In this document: in pieces, positions 57,500 through 64,000 of the stretch
Layout of the letters: the number at the start of each line of letters is the position of its first letter
Numbering within the stretch: the first letter of the stretch is position 1
The notes under the pieces: generated by a model
What the model saw: only the letters and a program-made list of their open reading frames with translations
Told to the model about the DNA's origin: nothing
The model's database searches: none
Origin: Candidatus Sericytochromatia bacterium S15B-MN24 CBMW_12
Lineage (GTDB): Bacteria; Cyanobacteriota; Sericytochromatia; S15B-MN24; UBA4093
DNA: 64,000 bases
Assembly: GCA_002083825.1 (NCBI GenBank)
Contig: DAZV01000048.1
Coordinates: 20,814-84,813, forward strand
Reading direction: 5' to 3'
Program-made: the position numbers and the translations under genes

Positions 57500-58000
57500 T
57501 TGCGTGCTCGATCGCGTTTGCTGGCCATGTTGGCGATCGCCCTCTTCCTGGCGCCCTCCGCTTTCGGAGGCCCCGGAAGGTGGGCTTTCGTGCTGGATAC
57601 CGGCCAGGCACGGGCCGTGGTCAAGACGGTCCTGCCGGCCTCCGCTTCGTCGGCGCCCTCGGTACCTCCCGCAGCGGGGGGATCTCACGACCCCAACTAC
57701 TACGCCTACGCGACGCGCTACTACCTCCAGTACCTGGGCTCCCGTGAACAGGCCAGCACCAACGCCAAGGACCCTTACCACTTCTTCAACTACTACCAGT
57801 CCTACCAAGAGCGCTATGCGCCGGCCTCATCGGTCCGGGGTCAGCAGGGCCTGGTACCCGCATGGTTTGCGACCATGCCGTTTCGCAACGCGCGCGCCCA
57901 GGCCTTCGCGAGATTCGTCAGGATAGCCTCGCCCTCCGCCTCACCCGACGGTCTCTGGGTACAACCCCTCGGGGAGTCGCCGCGAACCGCTGAAAGGTAG
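57500..58000 (+). CDS. Small exported protein, unknown
   Basis: 166 residues; start TTG 57500 with AGGAGG eight bases upstream. Signal peptide LLAMLAIALFLAPSAFG. The mature part is Tyr/Ser/Ala-rich (NYYAYATRYYLQYLG, FFNYYQSYQERYA), with no cysteines and no family recognised. It precedes gmk with 87 bases between. Confidence 0.65.
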   Translation: MRARSRLLAMLAIALFLAPSAFGGPGRWAFVLDTGQARAVVKTVLPASASSAPSVPPAAGGSHDPNYYAYATRYYLQYLGSREQASTNAKDPYHFFNYYQSYQERYAPASSVRGQQGLVPAWFATMPFRNARAQAFARFVRIASPSASPDGLWVQPLGESPRTAER

Positions 58001-58087
58001 CGAAAATCTCGATTTTGGACGGTGCGGCCCCGCCGCGGACGCGCTAAGTTTTTTCGCGGAGCCCATGAGGGACGGAGGTGGCGACGG

Positions 58088-58642
58088 ATGAGCAATCGGG
58101 TCTGGGTTCTGGTGGGGCCCTCGGGAACGGGAAAGACGACGATCGCGCGCGATCTCGTGGCGGAAGTCCCGCGACTGCGGCGGGCCGTGACCTGCACCAC
58201 CCGCCCTCCCCGAGCGGGAGAGCGAGAAGGCTTCGACTACTTCTTCGTGAGCGAGGAGCAGTTCGACTTCCTGCTGGCTTCCGGAAAACTCGTCGAGCAC
58301 ACGATCTACGGCGGCTCGCGCTACGGTCTTCCTCTGGATCAGTTCCTCGAGGCGGAGCAAGCCGGTGACGCCATGGTGGCCGTGCTTGACATCCAGGGCG
58401 TCCACCATCTCCGCGAGGCCATCGGCTCGGTGCGGGTCCGCGCGATCTTCCTGCGCAGCCCTTCGAACGACGAGTTGAGGCGCCGGATGCAGGAGCGCGG
58501 CAGCGGCCCCGAGGAAATCGCGCGCCGACTTTCCCTCGTCCCGTTGGAGCTCGAGGATGCGGCGAGCTGCGATGACGTCGTGGCGACAGATGCAAGCTAC
58601 GCGGAAGTCTACCGGCAGGTAAAGAATCTCATCGTGACCTGA
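58088..58642 (+). CDS. gmk: Guanylate kinase-like protein
   Basis: 184 residues. P-loop GPSGTGKTT, nucleotide-binding motif TRPPRAGEREGFDYFFVSEEQF, GSRYGLPLD, and lid FLRSPSNDELRRRMQERG. This is a full GMP kinase set; it converts GMP to GDP. It starts behind GGAGG at ATG 58088. A terminator hairpin follows. Confidence 0.92.
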   Translation: MSNRVWVLVGPSGTGKTTIARDLVAEVPRLRRAVTCTTRPPRAGEREGFDYFFVSEEQFDFLLASGKLVEHTIYGGSRYGLPLDQFLEAEQAGDAMVAVLDIQGVHHLREAIGSVRVRAIFLRSPSNDELRRRMQERGSGPEEIARRLSLVPLELEDAASCDDVVATDASYAEVYRQVKNLIVT

Positions 58643-58672
58643 GGGCATCCAATTGAGCGGTCTTCAAGCAGA

Positions 58673-58697
58673 ACAGCCCGGGCATTGCCCGGGCTGT
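58673..58697. terminator. Hairpin between convergent gmk and EF-hand gene
   Basis: ACAGCCCGGGC (58673-58683) pairs with GCCCGGGCTGT (58687-58697), loop ATT. It is positioned to end both transcripts. Confidence 0.75.
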
Positions 58698-58711
58698 CGT
58701 GATCGAGAGGA

Positions 58712-59512
58712 CTAGATGCGCCACCAGTCCCAGAGGCTGCCGGCCGGAGGGGTGCTGGGGTCCGCCGGGGCGGCGGGATCCGCGGGAACGACGGGATCCG
58801 CAGGGGCCGGGGTGGGATCCGAGGGCGGCATGCCGCCACCGGTGTTCGGGTTGATGGCCCGGACGACCAGCTTCATGTAGAGGTCTTCCCATTCGCCCTG
58901 GGAGAGCTTGCCGTCGCCGGTGATGTCGGCGGCTGCGTAGTCCGCGTCTTCGACCTCGTTGATCCGGACCTGGACGTGAAGCTTCTCGTAGGCGAAGCCG
59001 AGGCCGAGGCTCTTGAGGGCCTTGTTGCTGAGTTCCTTGCTGGTGAGATAGCCGTCGCCCTTGCTGAAGTAGCCGCCTTCCTTCTGGTCGAGGCGATTGA
59101 AGGCCGTGGCCAGGAAGCCGCGCATCCGGTCAAGGAACTTGGTGGGGTTATCGGAACCCATGAGGAAGCCGCCGGAAGTGGCGTACTTCAGGAACTCGGA
59201 CTTCGAGATCTTGCCGTTGCCCTTGCCGTTCTTGCCCTTGTCGGCCTTGGGGAAGTCCCGGGTCAAGTTGAAGTGGGGACCCGCTTCGTACTCGTCGATG
59301 TAGTTGTCGCCGTTGGAATCGATCAGAGAGAAGATCGCCGTGTGCACGTCCTTGAAACCCTGACGAAGGGTCTTGGAGGCCGCGGCATCGAAGCCGGCAG
59401 CTTGCTGCGTGCCCTGAAGGCCGACGCTCGTGCCCCCGACGCCGCAACCTGCGAGCATGGTGGCTGCCAAGGTCGTGGCAAGCAAGATTGACCGGGTGCG
59501 GGTTTGGCTCAT
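58712..59512 (-). CDS. EF-hand calcium-binding lipoprotein
   Basis: 266 residues. Lipobox MLAGC (Cys23). EF-hand loops: DSNGDNYIDEYE (about 66-77) and DITGDGKLSQGE (about 200-211), with a degenerate one at GKNGKGNGKISKSE and another at KGDGYLTSKE. A Pro/Asp/Ala repeat tail (PADP units) ends in SLWDWWRI. It probably binds calcium at the cell surface; partners unknown. Confidence 0.88.
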   Translation of the reverse strand: MSQTRTRSILLATTLAATMLAGCGVGGTSVGLQGTQQAAGFDAAASKTLRQGFKDVHTAIFSLIDSNGDNYIDEYEAGPHFNLTRDFPKADKGKNGKGNGKISKSEFLKYATSGGFLMGSDNPTKFLDRMRGFLATAFNRLDQKEGGYFSKGDGYLTSKELSNKALKSLGLGFAYEKLHVQVRINEVEDADYAAADITGDGKLSQGEWEDLYMKLVVRAINPNTGGGMPPSDPTPAPADPVVPADPAAPADPSTPPAGSLWDWWRI

Positions 59513-59817
59513 GGGAGCACTCCTTCCGTGAGCTAAGTGTGTTGACTAAGCAAGGCTTTATCTACGGTTAATATCGCAGATCGCCTGCGCGATCTTTCTT
59601 AATTGAAGGTTAAGCTGAGGTGAAATCGAGAGGTTGGTCGCCGAGGCCCGCATGCGGCCCGGACCGCTGAATCGCTGGCGGGCTCCGGGATGGGGTAGGC
59701 GCGAGGCAGGGGACACGCTATAATGCGGTGATCCCGCCTGCGCTGAGGCGTCTCGCGTCATTCCCCCGCAGCCCCTCCCCTCCCCCGATGTTAAAGGCTT
59801 AAAAGGTAAGATCCACG
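59513..59817. other. 305-bp gap with divergent promoters
   Basis: No gene is seen. TATAAT at 59719-59724 is a -10 for lepA about 95 bases upstream of its start; the -35 is poor. AT-rich bases near 59540-59600 should hold the promoter of the EF-hand gene. Confidence 0.5.
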
Positions 59818-61620
59818 ATGGTTCCGACCGAGCGTATCCGAAACTTCTCGATTATCGCCCATATCGATCATGGTAAATCGACCCTCGCCGATCGGCTGAT
59901 CGAGTTCACCGGCACCGTCGCCGCCCGCGACATGGAAGCTCAGCTCCTCGACTCGATGGACATCGAGCGGGAGCGCGGGATCACCATCAAGGCCCAGGCC
60001 GTTCGCATCAACTACGTCGCCAAGGATGGCCTCGAGTACATCCTCAACCTGATCGACACTCCGGGCCACGTCGACTTCACCTACGAGGTCTCGCGGAGCC
60101 TCGCGGCCTGCGAGGGAGCTTTGCTCGTCGTGGATGCGAGCCAGGGCGTGGAAGCCCAGACCCTCGCCAACGTCTACCTCGCCCTCGAGAATAACCTCGA
60201 AATCGTTCCGGTCCTCAACAAGATCGACCTTCCGGGCGCCGAACCCGAGCGCATCCGGGCCGAGATCGAGGACGTCATCGGCCTGGACGCCTCGGACGCC
60301 GTCATGGCCTCCGCCAAGGAAGGCATCGGCATCCATGAGATCCTGGAGGCCATCGTGGCCAAGGTCCCCCCCCCGAAGGGAGATCCCACGGGCCCCACCC
60401 AGGCGCTGATCTTCGACTCCTACTTCGACCCCTATCGCGGCATCATCGTCTTCTTCCGGGTCATCAACGGCGGCATCAAGGTCGGCGAAAAGATCCGCTT
60501 CATGGCCACCGGCGCCGAGTTCGAGGTGCTCGAACTCGGCGTCCTGCGGCCCAAGCAAACCCAGGTCAAGGAGCTCGGCATCGGCGAGGTGGGCTACCTG
60601 GCTGCCAGCATCAAGACCGTCGGAGACGCCCGGGTCGGCGATACCATCACGCTCGCGGGCAACCCCGCAGCGGGTGCCTTGCCCGGCTACAAGCAGGCCG
60701 TTCCCATGGTCTACTGCGGCCTCTATCCCATCAACGCCGACGAGTACCCCGATCTCCGCGAGGCCCTCGGCAAGCTGAAGCTCAACGACGCCTCCCTTCA
60801 GTTCGAGCCGGAAAGCTCCGTGGCGCTCGGCTTCGGCTTCCGCTGCGGCTTCCTGGGCTTGCTCCACCTCGAGATCATTCAAGAGCGCCTCGAGCGCGAG
60901 TACAACCTGAGCCTGATAGCCACCGCTCCGAGCGTGGTCTACCACGTCATGCAGACCGACGGCCAGATGGTCGAAGTCGACAACCCCGCCAATCTGCCTC
61001 CCCCGCAGAAGATCGAGCGGATCGAGGAACCCCTCGTCAAGATCACGGTCATCACGCCCCGGGACTACGTGGGGACGGTGATGGAGTTAGCGCAAGGCAA
61101 GCGCGGGGTATACCTGAATATGGAGTTCATGGGGGCCGAACGCTCCCAGCTCACCTATGAGGTCCCGCTTGCGGAGATCATCACCGATTTCTTCGACCAG
61201 CTCAAGAGCCGCACCCGAGGCTATGCCTCGATGGATTACGAGCTGGCCGGCTACCGGGAATCCAACATGGTGAAGCTGGACATCCTCCTCAGTGGTGAAC
61301 CGGTCGACGCGTTGTCGTCCATCGTCCACCGCGACAGGGCGGCCGCCATCGGACGTCAGCTCACGGAGAAGCTCAAGGAGCTGATCCCCCGACAGATGTT
61401 CGAAGTCGCCATCCAGGCCGCCGTCGGCAACAAGGTGATCGCCCGTGAAACCATCAGCGCCATTCGCAAGAACGTCCTCGCAAAGTGCTACGGCGGTGAC
61501 ATCAGCCGGAAGCGCAAGCTGCTAGAAAAGCAAAAAGAGGGTAAAAAGCGCATGAAGACGGTCGGGCGAGTCGAAGTCCCGCAGGAAGCCTTCATGGCCG
61601 TCCTCAAGTTGAGCGACTAG
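59818..61620 (+). CDS. lepA: Elongation factor 4 (LepA)
   Basis: A 600-residue translational GTPase. G1 [10 protein letters not shown]2/switch RGITIKAQ, G3 DTPGHVDF, G4 NKIDLP, G5 SAKEGIG. Then domain II, domains III and V, and the LepA-specific C-terminal domain ([39 protein letters not shown]). It back-translocates or remodels ribosomes during initiation and stress. Full length; the start is ATG 59818 after AAAGG. Confidence 0.98.
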   Translation: MVPTERIRNFSIIAHIDHGKSTLADRLIEFTGTVAARDMEAQLLDSMDIERERGITIKAQAVRINYVAKDGLEYILNLIDTPGHVDFTYEVSRSLAACEGALLVVDASQGVEAQTLANVYLALENNLEIVPVLNKIDLPGAEPERIRAEIEDVIGLDASDAVMASAKEGIGIHEILEAIVAKVPPPKGDPTGPTQALIFDSYFDPYRGIIVFFRVINGGIKVGEKIRFMATGAEFEVLELGVLRPKQTQVKELGIGEVGYLAASIKTVGDARVGDTITLAGNPAAGALPGYKQAVPMVYCGLYPINADEYPDLREALGKLKLNDASLQFEPESSVALGFGFRCGFLGLLHLEIIQERLEREYNLSLIATAPSVVYHVMQTDGQMVEVDNPANLPPPQKIERIEEPLVKITVITPRDYVGTVMELAQGKRGVYLNMEFMGAERSQLTYEVPLAEIITDFFDQLKSRTRGYASMDYELAGYRESNMVKLDILLSGEPVDALSSIVHRDRAAAIGRQLTEKLKELIPRQMFEVAIQAAVGNKVIARETISAIRKNVLAKCYGGDISRKRKLLEKQKEGKKRMKTVGRVEVPQEAFMAVLKLSD

Positions 61621-61681
61621 GCTGGCTGATTTCCCTCTCTCGCTGTCCTGAACGAACGTTTTTGCTATAGGGAGTACCGAC

Positions 61682-62776
61682 GTGGATTTGCCCTTCCTCA
61701 ACACCTCCCCCTCGCCGGAGGGGACGGACGGCGACGATGCAACGCTCAACGACCTGTTGGCGCTGTATCAGTCCGCGAATGACGTACCTCCTCCGTTCGC
61801 CCCATTGATCGAGCCCGAGGTCTTCCCGTCCGCGCCCGAGTTCGAGGTCGCCGCGGCTGATTTTTCAATCAGCCAAGCCGTCGCCTCCCCGGACGCCGAG
61901 ATCGACGACCTGATCAAGAGCTTCCAGGACGCAGCCCCCGCCGCCTTCGAGCCGCCGGCGTTCGCGGCCGACCCCTTCGCCGGCGATTCCTTCGCCGCTC
62001 CGATGGCTGCCGACCTGCCTTTCGAGGCCGCACCGGCCCCGGAGTTCGCAGCCTTCGCCCCCGCCGCTCCCGAGTTCGAGGCGGCCTCCGATTTTTCCCC
62101 CGCGGCTGACGCCGGCTTTGACTCCCCCGCGGCCTCAGCGGCTCCTGACCTCTTTGCCGTGAGCGATCCCTTCGCCTCCGAAATGAGCTGGGAGGATCCC
62201 GTCGATCTGGCGCCCGAACCCGTTACCGCGTTCGAACCGGAGCCGGTTCTTGCCTCGGAGCCGCTCGAACCCCTCTTCACGACTCCCGCGCCCGAAGCCG
62301 TCGAGCTCCGGAGGGTCGTCCCTCCCCTCGCCGCGGACATCCCGCCGCAAGTCCCGAGCGCGCCCACGGCCGTGGAAATACCTCCCGCCCCGGCAGCACC
62401 GGTTGCCCCGCCCGCTCCGATCGCCCCCGCGGCAGCTCTCGCCGTTTCGGCGGTCCCGTCGGCGATTGCTCCCTTCACCGGGGATCTCCCAGCCGTCGCC
62501 ACGACGGCTGAACGACTGGCAGTCAACCGAAACGTCCTCGAATCCCTCTCCGAGATCTCCAACGGCATCGACCAGGTCCAGGGCGAGCTCAACGGCCTCT
62601 ACGAAAACCTGGCCCTGGCCGCCAGCCACCGCGCATCCGTCGGCGAAATCGTCTCCCTGACCGAACGGCTCACCGCCGTCAAGGGGGAGGTCGGTGAGAA
62701 CTCCGCCCTCTATCAGCAGGCCCTCCAGCTTCGCACCGTCGCCGAGGCCTACATCCAGCTTCTCAAGAACCTTTAA
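61682..62776 (+). CDS. Ala/Pro-rich acidic protein, unknown
   Basis: 364 residues; start GTG 61682 behind GGGAG. Residues 20-275 are low-complexity Ala/Pro/Glu/Phe with recurring short motifs (PEFEAAS, AFEPE, PFAS). Only the last about 90 residues are structured: NRNVLESLSEISNGIDQVQGELNGLYENLALAASHRASVGEIVSLTERLTAVKGEVGENSALYQQALQL, a helical coiled-coil bundle. There is no signal peptide. A terminator follows. It may be a scaffold or partner of a polar protein; that is inference from the composition. Confidence 0.7.
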   Translation: MDLPFLNTSPSPEGTDGDDATLNDLLALYQSANDVPPPFAPLIEPEVFPSAPEFEVAAADFSISQAVASPDAEIDDLIKSFQDAAPAAFEPPAFAADPFAGDSFAAPMAADLPFEAAPAPEFAAFAPAAPEFEAASDFSPAADAGFDSPAASAAPDLFAVSDPFASEMSWEDPVDLAPEPVTAFEPEPVLASEPLEPLFTTPAPEAVELRRVVPPLAADIPPQVPSAPTAVEIPPAPAAPVAPPAPIAPAAALAVSAVPSAIAPFTGDLPAVATTAERLAVNRNVLESLSEISNGIDQVQGELNGLYENLALAASHRASVGEIVSLTERLTAVKGEVGENSALYQQALQLRTVAEAYIQLLKNL

Positions 62777-62788
62777 TCCCCCTGATGA

Positions 62789-62830
62789 GTCGAGGCCCGG
62801 GATCACCTGATCCCGGGCCTCGACGTTTTT
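62789..62830 (+). terminator. Strong rho-independent terminator
   Basis: A 17-bp stem (62789-62805 with 62808-62824) with a very tight loop is followed by GTTTTTT. Confidence 0.95.
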
Positions 62831-62870
62831 TCCGTTACAAGCTGAGGATCTAGGACTTTTGCGGCCGAGG

Positions 62871-62909
62871 CCAGAAGAGCCCCCGCGATGACATGGAGGG
62901 CTCTTCTGG
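62871..62909 (-). terminator. Hairpin after the NHL-repeat gene
   Basis: CCAGAAGAGCCC (62871-62882) pairs with its complement at 62898-62909. It lies past the stop at 62949 on the minus strand. No T-run, only moderate support. Confidence 0.55.
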
Positions 62910-62948
62910 TCCTAATACGAGCAGGCGTTCAGATAAACCATGGGCTGC

Positions 62949-64000
62949 TTACAACTGGATCTTTCGGATCCGGTTGTTGCCGAAATCCGCCACGTACAGC
63001 ATGCGGTTGGGGCCGAAGCCCAGGCCGATCGGTAAGGAGAAGCGAGCCGTGGAGAAGTCTCCATCCGTCGAGGCTGCGGTCGACCCCACGAGGGTCGTGA
63101 CGTTGGCGTCGCGATCGATCCGACGAATCTTGTGGTTGTTGTAATCCGCCACGTACAGGTTCCCGCCCTCGTCGATCGCAAGATCGTGGGGCCAGTGGAA
63201 CTTGGCGGCGCTGCCGTTGCCGTCGGCATCCCCGGTGGTACCGCAGCCCGCCACGTTGCGAACGAGCCCATCGACGCCCACCTTGCGAATCGCATGGTTG
63301 TCGAGCTCCGACACGTACAGGTTGCCTTCCGGGTCCGCGACGATTCCCCTGGGAGCGCTGAACCGGGCATTACCGAACGCGCCATCGGCGTATCCCGCCG
63401 TCCCGCTTCCCGCGTAGGTGGTGACCACGCCGGCGAGCGTCACCTGGCGGATCCGGTTGTTGCCGGTATCCGCCACGTACAGGTGGCCGCCGGGACCGAA
63501 CGTCAGGTTCCATGGGCTCTGGAACATCGCCGCCGTTCCCGTGCCGTTCACGTAACCGGTGCCACCCGAGCCCGCCAGCGTGCTAACCGTGCCGTCGGGC
63601 GTGACCTTGCGGATCGCATGGTTGCCCGTATCCACCACGTACAGGTTCCCGCTCGCATCTAGGATGATCCCGCGCGGGTTTCTGATCCTCGCCGCCGCGC
63701 CCTGGCCGTTGGCGAAGCCCGCGGTGCCGCCCGCCAAGGTCGTGGTCACCCCGTCCGGACTGATCTTGCGGATCCGGTTGTTGCCGGTATCCGCCACGTA
63801 GACGTTCCCCGCCGCGTCCACCGCCATGTCACACATGCGCTTGAACTGCGCCGCCGCTCCGGTCGCATCCTTGTAACCCGCGGTGCTGCCCGCCAACGTC
63901 GTGACGGTTCCGGTCAGGACGGGCGCGGGGGCCGGCGAGGGGGCCGTCACGGACGGGGTGAACCAGCGAGAAGGCGTGTACGCGGCGGTCCCGCTGCCCA
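62949..64000 (-). CDS. NHL-repeat protein, 5' end outside the window
   Basis: At least 350 codons, open at the right edge. Six NHL-type beta-propeller blades, each around 55 residues, with the unit NVYVADTGNNRIRKIS, NLYVVDTGNHAIRKV, HLYVADTGNNRIRQV, NLYVSELDNHAIRKV, NLYVADYNNHKIRRI and MLYVADFGNNRIRKI. A Pro/Ala linker lies before them (PSPAPAP). Propellers of this type are usually secreted and bind proteins or ligands. An N-terminal signal or lipobox would lie outside the window. Confidence 0.85.
   Translation of the reverse strand, partial: GSGTAAYTPSRWFTPSVTAPSPAPAPVLTGTVTTLAGSTAGYKDATGAAAQFKRMCDMAVDAAGNVYVADTGNNRIRKISPDGVTTTLAGGTAGFANGQGAAARIRNPRGIILDASGNLYVVDTGNHAIRKVTPDGTVSTLAGSGGTGYVNGTGTAAMFQSPWNLTFGPGGHLYVADTGNNRIRQVTLAGVVTTYAGSGTAGYADGAFGNARFSAPRGIVADPEGNLYVSELDNHAIRKVGVDGLVRNVAGCGTTGDADGNGSAAKFHWPHDLAIDEGGNLYVADYNNHKIRRIDRDANVTTLVGSTAASTDGDFSTARFSLPIGLGFGPNRMLYVADFGNNRIRKIQL

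Overview
The window is high-GC bacterial chromosome from a diderm (Gram-negative) organism. It encodes an outer-membrane and lipid A assembly cluster (bamA, ompH/skp-like, lpxD, lpxC, fabZ, lpxA, lpxB), many lipoproteins with clear lipoboxes, a one-piece tmRNA and two tRNAs. Starts at TTG with good Shine-Dalgarno sequences are common (ychF, queE, lpxB, dciA and others). The mix of Ycf48-like, NHL-repeat and Ig-like secreted proteins, a B12-dependent ribonucleotide reductase and the bamA-lpx order would fit a lineage near the non-photosynthetic Cyanobacteriota (for example Sericytochromatia). That placement is an inference and no 16S is present.

Layout. 1-3.5 kb: an Rrf2 regulator with a self-overlapping operator, a two-gene cassette of unknown function and an XRE regulator. 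3.6-8.9 kb: two lipoproteins, a phosphodiester-glycosidase-type exported protein and a Fic protein. 9.0-11.2 kb: a four-gene operon (HNH nuclease, DUF6883-like, DUF4926-like, Cys-containing protein) bounded by a 31-bp imperfect duplication of the 3' end of ychF, so it looks like an inserted island. 11.2-19.9 kb: ychF, GIY-YIG protein, XRE protein, nrdJ with an NrdR-like box, an SRPBCC protein, a HAD nucleotidase, a dual-specificity phosphatase and a HARE-HTH protein. 20-23.2 kb: lysine/diaminopimelate genes (dapD, dapE, DapC-like aminotransferase) invaded by a dispersed repeat. 23.3-30.7 kb: a DUF547 fragment, a glycogen-debranching-type enzyme, a protein with a RelE-like C-terminus, queD-queE and a DUF155/RMD1-like membrane protein. 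30.7-40.9 kb: the envelope cluster, running on into an NAD-dependent epimerase, coaE, a lytic transglycosylase and dciA.

41-48.7 kb: an SRPBCC protein, ssrA (tmRNA), a MarR regulator beside a 42-bp palindrome, an unrecognised coupled gene pair of lower GC, a lipoprotein, a TPR/MshEN-repeat membrane protein, tRNA-Thr, tRNA-Tyr and a MazG-like protein. 48.8-64 kb: a subtilisin-like lipoprotein, a DUF2993-like protein, a methyltransferase, a two-half M16 protease, further secreted proteins, gmk, an EF-hand lipoprotein, lepA, an Ala/Pro-rich acidic protein and a truncated NHL-repeat protein at the right edge.

The strongest candidates for something not yet described are the 9.1-11.0 kb operon at the ychF 3' end, the coupled pair at 43.2-44.8 kb, the coupled pair at 1.1-2.8 kb, and two intergenic repeat families (A at 22, 29 and 42 kb; B at 41 and 48.8 kb). 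The repeat families cluster at gene ends, and one has been read into the 5' side of dapE in frame.
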